This document shows, piece after piece, positions 10,751-22,748 of a DNA stretch of 64,000 bases. The first letter of the stretch is position 1. Each line of letters opens with the position of its first letter. The notes below the pieces were generated by a model, which made no database searches, had not been told where the DNA came from, and was given only the letters and a program-made list of their open reading frames with translations. The DNA is from Eucommia ulmoides (taxonomy: Eukaryota; Streptophyta; Magnoliopsida; Garryales; Eucommiaceae). Location: NCBI GenBank assembly GCA_016647705.1, contig CM028335.1:43621526-43685525 (forward strand), written 5' to 3'. The position numbers and the translations under genes were made by a program.

Positions 10751-11289
10751 ATGGTTCGGCCTGGCAATTGGCCCCTTTTGGTGAAAAGGTGAGCCGTTTT
10801 CTTTCCCTTCTCCCAAGAAGAAAGGCAGCACCCGAAGCAACCCGACATAATGAATCTTGATATAACAAGAAAAATCCACACATAAAATTTTCTTTATCAT
10901 GATTTCTATTGATTAAGTTTAAAAATAGAAGTTTATTTGTATTTCATAAAAAGTTAGCATAATTTGATTTAGAAGAAAAAAAATGCTCCTAATTTATAAG
11001 TGGAAAAGTATTTTTTTAGATACGAAATTACACTACCAACATTTCCATCACACTGTTAACAATAATAAAGCTAAGTAATATAGATACTACCCATAACAAA
11101 GATAGTAATAAAAAAAAAAATCGATACATAAGTAAGAATGTATGATACATCATCCTAAACAAGCTGATAAATATACAACAAAAATACCCACAATAGTACA
11201 AACATGTAAAAAATGTAAAATAAAAATAAAATGGCTATGCCTATCAAAAGTCTGGTGTAGGTCAATTTGTAGCCTCTCTTGAACCCCTT
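10751..11289. other. Intergenic spacer without recognisable genes
   Basis: It starts with moderately GC-rich sequence directly after the Tat-like LTR end, where a primer site would be expected; I could not match it to a tRNA. From 10880 it becomes AT-rich. I see no coding or RNA gene. Confidence 0.5.
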
Positions 11290-11683
11290 ATCGGTGGAGT
11301 CGGTGTTGCGAACGAGATCGAAGCCTCCAAATCGGCCACAAACTGTGTTGTACAAGGAGTGTTCATACGAGCCTCAGGGGAAGGGATCGGAATCTGATGA
11401 GAAGCTAATAAAGCTCAAAGACGGGCGACCTTTTTGTGCAAATCATTGCTATCTTGACATTGTTGCTCACACTTTTCCCCAAGAGCATCTCTCTCCGATC
11501 TAATGGCATCCAGCTCAACAGTAGGAACCACATCCTTATCACTACAACTCACCCTGAAAGCTAGCACTTTGTGACTTAATAGGGTGACGCCTACGGGATA
11601 TACTATGTCTGTCTGTGGACCGATAGATACTCGTGAGAACCACTCAAGGTATCTCTCCTCAAGAATAGGCGGAGTAACCAAGA
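11290..11683 (-). pseudogene. PMD-type fossil, C-terminal segment
   Basis: The frame 11415-11681 reads ILEERYLEWFSRVSIGPQ, resembling the YLRWYxRI motif at the end of plant mobile domains. It is followed by a charged, heptad-like segment (ELDAIRSERDALGEKCEQQ) likely to form a coiled coil. It is separated from 14002-15326 by a solo LTR whose target duplication (caaga) abuts both pieces, so both belong to one interrupted unit. PMD proteins occur in Mutator-like elements and as extra ORFs in gypsy elements; a few host copies act in silencing. This one is a decayed fossil of undetermined carrier. Confidence 0.5.
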
Positions 11684-14001
11684 TTTTGGCCCAGTGAGCT
11701 ATCCAAGAGGGGGTGAATTGGATAGTTACAAAAATTTAAACAATTTTAATCTTTCAACACTTAATTTATCAAATAATCAATTTATCCTAAATCAATTATT
11801 ATCTTCGTTATGTAGTGGATAAGTGTTTATATTCTAAGTGCACACCCAAACAAATATGATAAAAAGAATAACAAAGCAGCATACCAAGATATATTCTGGT
11901 TCAGCAAGCTAACCTTGCCTAATCTAATCCCCCAAGCTCCATGGAAATTAGCACCCACTAAACCTTTGATCTCTTTACCAGGTAGAAACCAAACCCTTAT
12001 AATTTTTCTTTTCAAAGGCTAAGGAAGAATCTTATCTTTTTACCAGACTAAAAACTAACTGAATTCTATTACAGGAAGAATCACCACCTAATCCTTTTAC
12101 AGGCTAAAAAATCAAACCTAATCCTTTCACAGGCTAAAGATCAAACCTCACAATTCTCCAAGTATCATTTTCATAAGTAATGATGGAATCTTCACAATTC
12201 ACTCAATTCAATTCAGGAAGAATCACAACCTACTTCTTTTCAAGGGAAACGAATAACCTAACCTTTTTATATCGTAGGAAAATATCAAACCCTATTCTTT
12301 TTACCGGAAAAGATTAAAACCTAACTACCCTTACTAGACACCTACCTAACTATGTCTAATCCGCTCAAACTCACAAATACAAAAAATTATGAGTTTCTTC
12401 CCACCAAGAGCTTCTACTACCTCAATACAATTATACTTGATTAATGTCTCAAAATTTACTAAGTGATAGAATCAATGTGAGGAAAATTAATATCTAATTA
12501 ATAACAAATGTGAGTAGCGCAAAATATAGCACGTAATCAAATTATAACACAAAATCGTTTTAAAAATATTTTTATGCTCTTCAATTTGAAAATGATTTTT
12601 CAACATCCTTAAATCCAAGCAATTAACAATAATATGAAATCTAAATTAAGAACAATAACTTGAAAAAATCTTACCAGGAAAACACTTGTGAATTAAAACA
12701 AGATCGCAAGATAGCACAAATCGGTGACGCCAATTCAACAGCACTTTAGCTCAAGAACTTTAATCACAAAATATCTCTCGAATAATCTCAATAGAATAAT
12801 AACTCTCAGAAAAGTTAAGGAATTGATAGTTCTTGATGTATATGATCTAATTTTTGCAGGTCTATATATATAGATTGAGATCAAGCCTTCCAATTACTAG
12901 TTTTCAAAAGATATACCTCTAATAAACACCTATAGACCCCATATAACATATTCATTCAATTCTAGCGTATTTCACTTAAAAATAACTTTTAAAACTCTCA
13001 ATTAAGTCCATAAAATATTTCTTAATCATCAATTACAAAGATAGGAAATATTTAGTTGCAAAATCGAGAGAATCTTTAACTATATAGACAAAATCAATGG
13101 CGACACCAAAATACATATACCATATCATCAATAGGTTCAAATCCCACGAAATACTCCCTTAGAATCATAAAAAAAAAAAAAAAAAAAAAATGGCTAGTTT
13201 TTTACCGAAACCCCAAATTTCTTGAAATCTTAACCGAAACAGCTGGTTGACCGATTGATTCAGCGTGCAAACCAGGCCAAAACCGAATAGGTAGTCGGTT
13301 GACCGATTACTTCGGGGAATTTTTCCAACCAAAACACAACGCAATATGCTGACCGATTGCCCTCCGATCAGTTGACCGACTGGTTCAAAGACTTTCACTT
13401 TTCCAGCCTTAGACCCATTGGTTGACCGATCCCTTCTTGGTCAGTTAACCGATTGATGTAGAATCTTCATATTTTGTTCTGAAACCTCACTATTTCAATC
13501 AGTTGACCAATCCTTTTTAGACTAGTTGACCAATTGATACGGGTTGGTCAATTTCTTCACTAATTTTTGCTTTGAAACTCATTATTCAATTAACCGATTG
13601 CTTTTCTCAATTAACTAAATTGACCCTAAATTTCAACGTTAAACATGATTTACACTTAGGTCAATTTTCATTTTTCAATTTTACATAGGAGCACATTTTA
13701 ATCACTAATTATGATCCTAAAATTCATCATATCAACACAAAAAAATATAACTTATTTAATACTGTCGCGTGTGATCCTAATCCGGGTTGTATTAAGAGTA
13801 TAAGAGTATTGAGTTATTTTCACCAAATTTCTTCAGGATCTTTAATACTCTTTATTTTTTCATTGTCCATCTTTGCACCATTGATATTTTCTTCATGATA
13901 CAATCTTTTAATGGAAATCTTTTTTTGAAACACCCAACAAAATCATTAGTTCTACAAAAAATATCAACTTTTAATTGTCCATCAAAACCTCGGGATCAAT
14001 A
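11684..14001 (-). mobile_element. Ty1/copia solo LTR (2318 bp) with target duplication
   Basis: It is related end to end to the LTRs of the copia element at 54508-63752. It starts TTTTGGCCCAGTGAG on the plus strand, contains the AAGAGGGGGTGAATTGG block, and ends CGGGATCAATA. The 5-bp duplication caaga is perfect at 11679-11683 and 14002-14006. There is no internal region, so it was reduced to a solo LTR by recombination. A TATATAGACC-type promoter core is at about 12856-12876. An array of GGTTGACCGATTG-like motifs occupies about 13245-13625. A poly-A tract lies at 13168-13190. It is clearly older than the LTRs of the whole copia element. Confidence 0.88.
13245..13625. repeat. GGTTGACCGATTG motif array in copia U3
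   Basis: About ten copies of a GTTGACCGATTG-like motif and its complement at irregular spacing of 20-60 bp, in the same U3 position where the younger copia LTRs carry GGTCGAC motifs (55970-56215 and 63090-63325). Confidence 0.7.
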
Positions 14002-15326
14002 CAAGATATTTGCAGGAGCATCTGGATCAAATCTATCAATATCGGCAAAATCTGTGTAAGGCCCAAACTGCTCGGTAGGAGGCTGGAGTAACTCTCTAGA
14101 AAGCTGAGGCGAGGCTCTCTCACCCATATACATCTCCCACATAGATGACCTCCTAAAGCAATGGTGATGAATTGATAATCTCCTCTTAGGAATCATATCC
14201 GCCTAGGGAGGATCTAGCGGTACGGTTTCCAGATGACGTTAGCATTGGTCAAGAACTCTATCTAGGTACGAGCCACCACGTGATCCCTTAAGGATGGGCC
14301 CTTTAAAATCAAATTATTCCATTTTTCCCCTAGGGGGAAGCTATCCTCCAACGTAGAGAACAGGAGGTAGAAAGGAAGATACTTGTACACCTAGTACTGC
14401 AAAACAAAAGATACGAAAGTAATCGAGGAAAATAGAAAATAAAAAAGAAGAGGAAAATTAAAGATATAAGGAAGAATAAACTCACAGGTAGAAACTAAGA
14501 GAACCTGTTCATGCTACCAACCTGAGTCGATACACGTGTACACATAGATTCTAGGAAAGTTGCAAAAGCGAATCTCCCCCAATCGTACTCGGCTAAACTA
14601 GCTAAGTCACTCAGAGTCCCTATAAAGTGGAGAGGAATGGTAGTACTCACCGAAGCCATGAAAGTACCACCGAAGAATGGGAGTAATAGGATACGACAGT
14701 ATTAAAACCTCAACTTTGGGTCCTTAGGAGTAAGGTCTTCGAAAGTCGACTCATCCACTAGATGATTATGCCGAATGTGTTCACCAACCCTCGAGTCTTA
14801 AGGAATATCACTAAGGAGCTCTTCTACCCTCGCCCAAGAAGTCTACTGTGGGGAACGACTCAACCACGGAATCGCATCCTAATGATCATTGCGTAATCGA
14901 GAGGCATCAGCACTAGCTCTCCATAGACCAGATACAACAAATGCATGGAAAACAATCAGTGCTCTATCAAGACATTCAGATAGACAATGTCTATATAGGA
15001 ATCCTGAATAGTGAAAAAATATCTAAAGCCGCCGGCGTAGAGGAAATAGTTGTAGTCAGGATGCATCCTCCTCACATAAATATAGAAAGATAACCAGGAC
15101 CCCCGAAATTTTTTATTACACAAGGAGTTGACCGATACGTAAGTCAACACGCGAAGCAATATGATATTATTTTTGGTCAAAAGGAAAGGTAAAATTGAAA
15201 AGGGTTTATTTGAGAACCTAGTCAGACTGCAGGTGTATGGAAGGGTAATGTCTAAGATCTCTTAGTAGACACCAATATGTTAATACTCTGTGTTGAAGCC
15301 GCTCCGCATCTAAGGTAAGAGCTCTA
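14002..15326 (-). pseudogene. PMD (plant mobile domain, aminotransferase-like) fossil, central segment
   Basis: On the minus strand, 14520-14660 reads TTIPLHFIGTLSDLASLAEY followed by DWGRFAFATFL. This matches the PMD pattern in which a TVPLxxLxxLRDLD segment precedes a SYAWGAAxLAYLY segment. Near 14250-14290 a NANVIWKPY string matches the VxWxPY motif of the domain. A GT...AG intron-like interval lies between about 14485 and 14405. The 13996-14196 frame (MIPKRRLSIHHHCFRRS and on) is the following part. No single frame is preserved across the segment; it is broken in several places. It is bounded by solo LTRs on both sides. Confidence 0.55.
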
Positions 15327-16687
15327 TGATAAGTCAATTTCTGATCATTATATTTTCATAATTAAGTGTTAGTTTTGAGTGATTTTTAGTGTTTTTGTTG
15401 TAATTTCTAATGATATTTGGTTCTTTTGTGTAGGAATCGGGAAAATGACAAAAATGGAAAAAACGGAGAAATCTTGATGAAGAGGCCAAGCAGCAGGACG
15501 GGGCTGCATCGCCATCAATGTGGTACTGCAAAAAGTGTAGCCCAATGCTAATTGGCGCTGATACATGTTTTTTTTTTTTTTTTTTTTTGCCTTTTGGCGC
15601 TGCAACTCCATTTTTACTACGCTGCAGCGCCGTTGCTCTGTTTGGCGTTGCAACCTGGTTGTTTTTGGGCTACAGTACAGTGAGTTCTGACCCAGTTCCT
15701 TTTGCATTAAAGCGGCGTTGAAGCAAGGAATTTGGCACTGCAGCACCAACCTACTGATCTGAAACTTCAAATAAGGTATTTGGCGTATTTTGAGAGAGGA
15801 TACATGGAGGAGAAAAATAAAAACAAATTGGGATAGAGAGGAGGAACAAAAATCAAACATTTGAGCATAACTTCCCTACTAAACCAGATTTAGACTTCTA
15901 TTCTCCTCATTTATCTCTTGGTTTAGATTTTGGTTTGTTGTTTTGATTATGTATTCTTCATTTGTTGTTGGGTATTTGGAAATGACAATGTGTAGCTAAA
16001 CTTTTCTTGTCTAGGGATTAATGTAGTTTATTTGTACTATGTTTGATTGAATCTATGTTTTGCTAATGGATATTCATCTCTGTTCAATTGTGTTTATCAT
16101 TTTATCACTTTCATTGTATGTTTGTATATGATATTGTGGTTAATTTGAGAATATGGGATTTGACGCTCGGGAGAGGTAACCCCGAATTCAGACTAAGATT
16201 AAACACAACACAAGTTTTAATAGATCGGGAGATTATTAAAATTTGTGCAATCCATAAGATTGGGATAAGATGAATATAACCACCTAAACTCTAGATAGGG
16301 ATATCAGTTTTAAAGTGGTTGCATATTCACTCACTTGACGCTCGGGAAAGGTGGTGAGAGAGCTTTAGAAATCTTAATTGTTGAATAGGTTGATAACCAT
16401 TAGTGTAAACTGGAAGAAATCAAGTAAAAGTATAAGTGAACGAAGTTAATTTCTAGATAATCCATTCCCATTATATTTATACCAAAGTCTTGTAGTTTGA
16501 CTTGTTTTAATATTTCGAACACAATTCAAATTATTGATCGTCTAGATAAAATTGAGTTATTCTAATAGTAGTACTTAGCTTGTTCTAATGGTAATTCCAG
16601 TGGACGATACTTGATCTTCGGATCACTTTATCGCTTGTTCAACCTCGTGAACTTGCGAGTATTCCTAGCACATAATTTATCGCAACA
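15327..16687 (+). mobile_element. Athila-type solo LTR (1361 bp) with target duplication
   Basis: It starts TGATAAGTCAATTTC and ends CGCAACA. The flanks are ctcta (15322-15326) and ctctg (16688-16692), a 5-bp duplication with one difference. It carries the hairpin trio: 16155-16183 (one mismatch), 16212-16244 (10 bp with one wobble) and 16327-16361. Its U3 (15490-15760) has GGCGCTGCAGCGCC-type palindromic motifs instead of CCGCCTAGGCGG. It interrupts the PMD fossil. Confidence 0.85.
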
Positions 16688-17154
16688 CTCTGTCACGAAA
16701 AGACCGAGGTATAGGATCACCAAGATCGAAGTTGTCTACGGGAAAATCCTTTGGAAGGCCCCCCTCAAACACCTTATCCTCTAGAGAAAAGTAATCCAGA
16801 TCTGCAACCCTCTTTGTTGCATTAGAAGTTTTGGTAGATACATAACCCGTAGAGGTACCAGATGACCCGATCATTGACCGTTTAGCAAGTTGGGCCTCTC
16901 GTAAAGTCCCCTCAACAGTTAAAGAAGAATGTACGGTCACATCATCGAAAATCCTAAGTGCTAACACCCTAGGTTGACCTCGAGTGCGCTTCGAAGCACA
17001 CCCTTTAATAGGGGTGTTAGGGGCCTTGCCTTCCCATGAGAGTAGGAGGGACGATGACTACCGTCACCAGAAGAGCCTACTATTGACATAAAATTGTCTA
17101 GAAAAAAAATAAGTTAAAAATCAAGTTCTATCATTTGGACTTTTAATTTAAGGG
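16688..17154 (-). pseudogene. N-terminal segment of the interrupted minus-strand PMD unit
   Basis: The frame 16677-16967 reads LRIFDDVTVHSSLTVEGTL and, later, DYFSLEDKVFEGGLPKDFPV. I cannot place this in a known domain. It is Ser/Thr- and acid-rich, like the low-complexity head that precedes PMD in some elements. It is assigned to the PMD unit only because it has the same strand and follows directly beyond the solo LTR. 17041-17154 holds nothing recognisable. Confidence 0.35.
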
Positions 17155-18625
17155 TAGAATGATCGCGCCATATTTTACACAATCTAATACCGTTATTTAA
17201 GTTTCATTAATATTTTAAATTAGTATTATTGATTTATTTTGTTTGTTTTTGTAGATTTAAATAATTAGATAAAAACACACTATTTAGAAGCAAAATGCGC
17301 AAGCAAATGATCAACTGGATAAAAGTCATGATTTCCTAGCACTATAATAAGACCAATGTCTATTATTTTGGCTATAACTAATTGCACATCTAAAATTTTG
17401 GGATGAAACAAGTTGCACATGAAAGTACCCTAATATTTCCAATGACTAGTCATATAAAAAAATACAGATTTTATATAAGAAAGTTACAGACGTTTGAAGT
17501 TGGCATTACCAATCTGCCAAACATCATGCGCACGACCTTAAACGCGCGTCCTGGATAAGCTTGGTCTATTTTGAACCATGACAAAGCAAAAATTAGGGGC
17601 TGGATTTGTTATTTTTAAGGAATAGGATGGCCATGACAATTGAATGATTGTTCATCAAATATGCAATTATGAGGCCATTGAAACAAAAAAGGCAATTAAG
17701 GAAAATAAGGAAAGAAAAGTTGACCAGAGATGCACCGGTGGAATTTTGATTGCATTTTCTTTTCTTTTAGACTGGCCATATTTTTTTATGGAGAAGGAAC
17801 TTCGGCAGTAGGGTTTTTGAGACTGGTTTATTAGTTTTCTTTTTCTTCTATTTTTTTTTTAGATTTTGGCGTGAGATTCTTCAAGAGAGCTTTGTTGAAT
17901 ATTTTGTGGGCAAGAAGAACATGGCCATGAAAGGATAATTTCCCCTCAACCAGGTTAGGATTAGGGTAAATATTTTTGGGTTTATGTAATATAGTATTTT
18001 TAAATTAATTTTGAATTATGTGTAAACAATTGTATGGTGTGGAATATTATTCTTGAAATGGTTTATTGGGATTGGATTTATTTTCAAAGTATTCTTGTAG
18101 AGATTTTGAATTTTAGATTTGATTACTTCTAGAACATTAGATCTAGTACTTAAGGTCTAAATCTAACAATCATACAATATTATTCTTGAAATTTTATTAT
18201 TGGTTTGGATGGTTTATACCTAGATTTTAATTCATCTTACATTAGAGTAACGTAGAAATTAAATACTGAAAATAAAGCATACCGAAGAATAATCAATCTA
18301 ATATTTCTGAATAGTTTCGACTTCTAGTTAGAAATACTCATTTGCATAAATTTGAATGAAAAAGAAAATACAATAACAATATAATCCCAAAATACGTAAC
18401 CCGTAATTCCTAACCTGATTATCTATGTTCATTTGCTTTAGATTTAGTATTTTATTTTTCTTATATTAAAAACTCAAAACTCAATCAATATTCATTTTCG
18501 TTAAAGGAAGAAAAATAATTAGAAATCGATAATTACAAGACCCATCTCTAGGGTTTGACACCCTACTTGAACCCGTACTACATCAATATAGCGATACCAT
18601 TTAATTGTATTATTTTTTAACGATT
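17155..18625 (+). repeat. 5' LTR of the non-autonomous gypsy element
   Basis: It aligns with 22749-23973 along most of its length; strongly shared blocks include the region around 17290-17450 and the terminal TATTATTTTTTAACGA. The two LTRs differ in length (about 1.47 versus 1.23 kb). Confidence 0.8.
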
Positions 18626-18631
18626 AAATTT

Positions 18632-18649
18632 TGGCACCGTTACCGGGGA
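18632..18649 (+). other. Primer binding site, tRNA-Asp type
   Basis: TGGCACCGTTACCGGGGA, two substitutions from the Athila site at 7964-7981. It lies seven bases after the 5' LTR end. Confidence 0.85.
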
Positions 18650-19687
18650 TCGGCATCGCTAATTGTTGATTTCTATTATTTTTTCCCTCCATCTATATAT
18701 ATCCATCTCTTTTGTTTCTTCAGTTTTATTTTACATATTTAACTAAGATCCAATTGGTAAGTTCAAATCTACAAGAATTCATGTTATTCCGTCCAATTTG
18801 TTTTTATATATAAAAAATATAAATATAAAAAAAAAAAATATCAGGACTAGGGTAGATGGATTATGACCCCGAGAGATTAGTCACGTCAATTGCGGCACTT
18901 AAATATTCTAATCTCTCAAGATCGCAACCTGATTCGTACTTATGTACGGTGTACCAAAATCCCAACCATTGTTTTCCCAAGAGGATACGAATGCTCAATC
19001 CACTAAGATGCAACATATCCTTAAACTCTTAGAAGAATAACAAGTCCTTATAACCTTGGAAGAGCAAATCAAAAAGATAGACTGACTAGAAGCCCAAGTT
19101 AGGGAAATTGTTGAAATATTGAACGAGGAAAATGCAAAGAGTGGTTTGGAGGTTGACAATTGGGTAAGTATTGAGGAGAGTGGTCTAGAGGACAAGAGTG
19201 AAAGGAAAAAAAAAAAAAAAAAAGAATTGTCAAAAGGACTCTAGCTGAGCAAAACTAGTGAGGAACCCTAATAATATGATCCTGAGCTTGAGTTGTGCTT
19301 GGCTCAACCATCACCATTTAGCGAGGTAGAGAAAAAACAATGGGGTACGAGAGTGAAGGTGAGGAGATGAGCTTAGAACTTGAAATTACGTACATGGATA
19401 AGGTTAGGATAGAAAATTATAAGCAACATGAGATTCAACCATCAATGACACATTTAAAAAATCTTCCTTTGATTGAAATATCCATTATACCCATGCACCA
19501 TATCCCAAAATTAAGGTATATCTTTTTTATACGATGGACCAATTGTAAACCCTGATCACGAACGATTTTTGTCATATTCGGTAGGTTGACGGAACTCAAC
19601 TTCTCTTGGGGGTATTAATAAAAAGACCACAAATTAAGTCCAATCGGAAAGAAATGGGATTTGATTTGTTAAATAAGTTGAGAAATA
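18650..19687 (+). other. Internal region of the non-autonomous gypsy element, left part
   Basis: AT-rich with scattered short frames. A Glu/Lys-rich stretch around 19020-19200 could be residual gag-linker sequence, but I cannot identify a domain. A poly-A run lies near 19207-19222. Confidence 0.4.
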
Positions 19688-21429
19688 TGGTTTATTTACC
19701 AACAAGTTAAGTACTTTTAGATTCAAATATTTGTGAGTTTTTTAGAACTTTTGTTAGTTTAATATATTTTTGTGTTGTTTTGTAGAATCATAAATAAATG
19801 AGAGAAAATATGAAAATATGGTATTTAATCAAAAAGTCCGGGATTTGGTCAGAACGTTGGGGTTACAGTGTGAAAAATCGGGGTTGCAAAGAAGAAATCG
19901 AGGAAGAAACTATAATCCACCGTGTTTTGGGGATGTAGTGCCAACCAAATGGTGCTGCAGCCCGAGTCCCCAATCCACTGTACTTTAGGGCTGCAACGCC
20001 AAACAAATGGCGCTGCAGATCAAGTTCAATTCACGCTACAACGCCAATCGATGAACTTCATACCCATTTGTTTACTAGGATGCAATTTGATTTTGGAAAA
20101 ATGCAAACGATAAAAGTTGTATATCATATTCTTATATTTCCAAATCATTTTGAATTACCTCAATCGGAGTTCGAACGAGAAAATTATCGTTGTTTTTCAG
20201 AAGTTTCACACTACAGCGCCGAGTTTCAAACTTGAACACTATTTTGGGCCTATATATACCACCTTATGCCTAAAACATGGGGGTGGCGAGATTTGGGAGG
20301 AAAACACAAAGGGTGGCTAGATTTTGGGGGAAAAATCACCATTGGAGGCTTAAAATGCTAGAGAGGGAACCACCTCCTCAAAGAGTTTTTCTTCCCTTCT
20401 CTCACACTAATTTTTTTTTGTTTTTTTGTTTTTTTTTGTTTATTTTTTTTTTGGATATTATGTTGAACATGTTTGCATCTATGGATTTCTTGAAAATGTT
20501 AGTCATATCCTCCTCTATGTTGTGTTAAAATTCATATTTAAGGCTTGATGTAATCTCATTTGAACTATGTTTTGGATACTTTGTTAATTGTTAGTTTTAA
20601 TTCCATATTATGCCTCTCTATATTTAATGCGTTTGATTCATATGGTCGATGAATTAGATGATTTTAGGTTATAAATTTTATGCTCGAGAGAGATTGAGAT
20701 TGTTACTGGAATTGAGAGTGCATAATTTAGGTTGTTGTGAGTCCAGGAGGAGATCAACACCTTGGTATTCGAGTTGGGAATTTAGAATCTTGATCAAGTT
20801 CTAGATTAATCAGCTAGAATCTCTATTCAATTATGTTTGTCTTATTAATGCTTCCAATTTATGCTCCCATATGATACCTTGCTTGATTTAAGAACTTGAA
20901 ATTTGACACTGGAGAGAGGTAATTTCGGGTTCACACTTAGGTTAAACACAACATAAGTTTTAATAGATTAGGAGAATATTAAAGCTTGGGTAATCTATAA
21001 GGTCAGGGCGTAACAAATATTTTCAACTAAATTTTAGATGGGGATATTCGTTTTGAAGTGTTTACATATTCTCTCACTTGACACTCGGGAGAGGTAGTGA
21101 GAGAACACGAGTGACCTTGATTATTGAATGAATGGAATTGACTAACAATTTCTTAATAGGATGACATGGGAATAATGAGATGAAATCAAGCCCCTAGAAC
21201 ATTTGTGCATAGGAAGTGCATATTTTATTTTGTTTTTGAATTTATATTTGTTATCGTTTTATTTTTACAAATCTTAAATTTGAACGTCTAAATAAAATTA
21301 GGTTATGATAATTGCAGTACTTAGAGACGATTTAAACCAATCTCTATGAATACGATACTCTGCTCTCCCTATACTATTAAAATTTAACTCATATATTTGC
21401 GGTGTGTAGCAAAAAAAAATACGCTACCA
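19688..21429 (+). mobile_element. Nested Athila-type solo LTR
   Basis: It lies inside the non-autonomous gypsy element. It carries the most diverged hairpin trio: 20898-20926 (GAAATT/AATTTC), 20955-20987 (11-bp stem AAGTTTTAATA/TATTAAAGCTT) and 21069-21105 (TTCTCTCAC/GTGAGAGAA). U3 (19920-20060) has GGCGCTGCAG-type motifs. Ends are approximate and no target duplication was found. A further half-conserved GAGAGAGAT loop region at 20676-20755 suggests the module was partly duplicated. Confidence 0.65.
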
Positions 21430-22748
21430 ATCGCCTGCTACTCAATACTCACCGACTGGAGAGTAACTCAATAGAAGGTAAGAAGAAGGTTACTCCAATA
21501 CAGATAGGAAGGTTTAAGACACTCATCGTCTGGCTGAAGATGCTAAATTTAGCACTAAGTAGGTGGCGACCCACGCATAAAAAAATAAAATAATAAAAAA
21601 CACAATAATAAAAAATGAAAAAAGAATAAATAAATAAATAAATACAACTTGATGAGGATTGGATTGATTGACTAATTTATTTAACTCATAAATTTTTGTG
21701 ATTATTTTGATAGTGCAAATGCACAGGTTTGGGGGGGTGTTCTGCGCTATCAAGTGTGGTGTTTTTCCCATGGTATTCCATACTATGATATTGTTAATCT
21801 ATCATATGAAAATGCATCTGTCAAATACAAACTTGAGTTAGTTGAATAGTCATTGGAGCGTAGCACTGATTTCTAAAAGTATATCATTTTTTGATCTTCA
21901 CATGCATCTTGACTTTTATTTATTTTAAATTTAATACATATATTGGTTTACTGTGTTTTGGCATGATAATAACTTACACTTGGAGTATTATTATTATAAA
22001 TAAAAAAAATAAAAAAATTGTATTAATAATAATGATTTTCTATCTTAATGATGAACTTTCGCCGAGTAACCAGGCCTTTTGCCTCAATAAGTTTTGAGTG
22101 CTCGCGTCAAAATGAGGAAACGATTTGTTAAGATAATAAGTGACTCGTTAACCCCGAAGCCTAATATGTTTTAGTTATTAAGAATGAAGGGTGCCTTAAT
22201 ACCTAATGTCCTGAGCCGAATGGATTAGGATCATTGGCCCAAAACTCGCTACATGGATATCTTAGAAAACCCAGTGGGGAAAATAAAGATATATTTATTA
22301 AAAAATAATAATAAATAAATATATACTTTTGGGGAAACGTTATTTGATTGTTGAAATTTTGGTGACCAGCGACATTGTAATAAATTCATTATAAATAAAA
22401 ATCATGTGTATGCCGTGGGTGCAAAAATGATTATTGTTAGGAGTCATGTGCTAGGAAACCATTGACTAAATCAGTAACTCTTTGATGATTTTGATTTGAT
22501 GTGCTATCATTAGATATGACTAACAAAATATTTGTAAGGAATACAATCAATAATAAGGAACCTGAGATATTTGTGGGTATCATCACTGTAAATCCTCACG
22601 AGACTAAAACTCGCCTATTAGGGGTGACCTAGGGATTTAAAGACATGTCAAATATGCTAAATACAATCGTGTTTCATATGAAAGTGATTTTTCATTTAAT
22701 AAAAATATTTAATTTTGCTCAAGGACTAACAAAAATTAGGTTTGGAGG
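21430..22748 (+). other. Post-pol spacer of the non-autonomous gypsy element
   Basis: 21525-21580 encodes LKMLNLALSRWRPTH-like sequence, which resembles the stereotyped end of Athila/Tat polyproteins. A GTTTGGGGGGGTGTT stretch follows near 21727. Both are known landmarks of this element group. The rest is AT-rich, and I see no gene. Confidence 0.5.

Noticed and set aside
21402-21593. 63-residue plus-strand frame as an independent gene
   Set aside because: Its end resembles the stereotyped C-terminus of Athila/Tat polyproteins and its start lies in a solo LTR.
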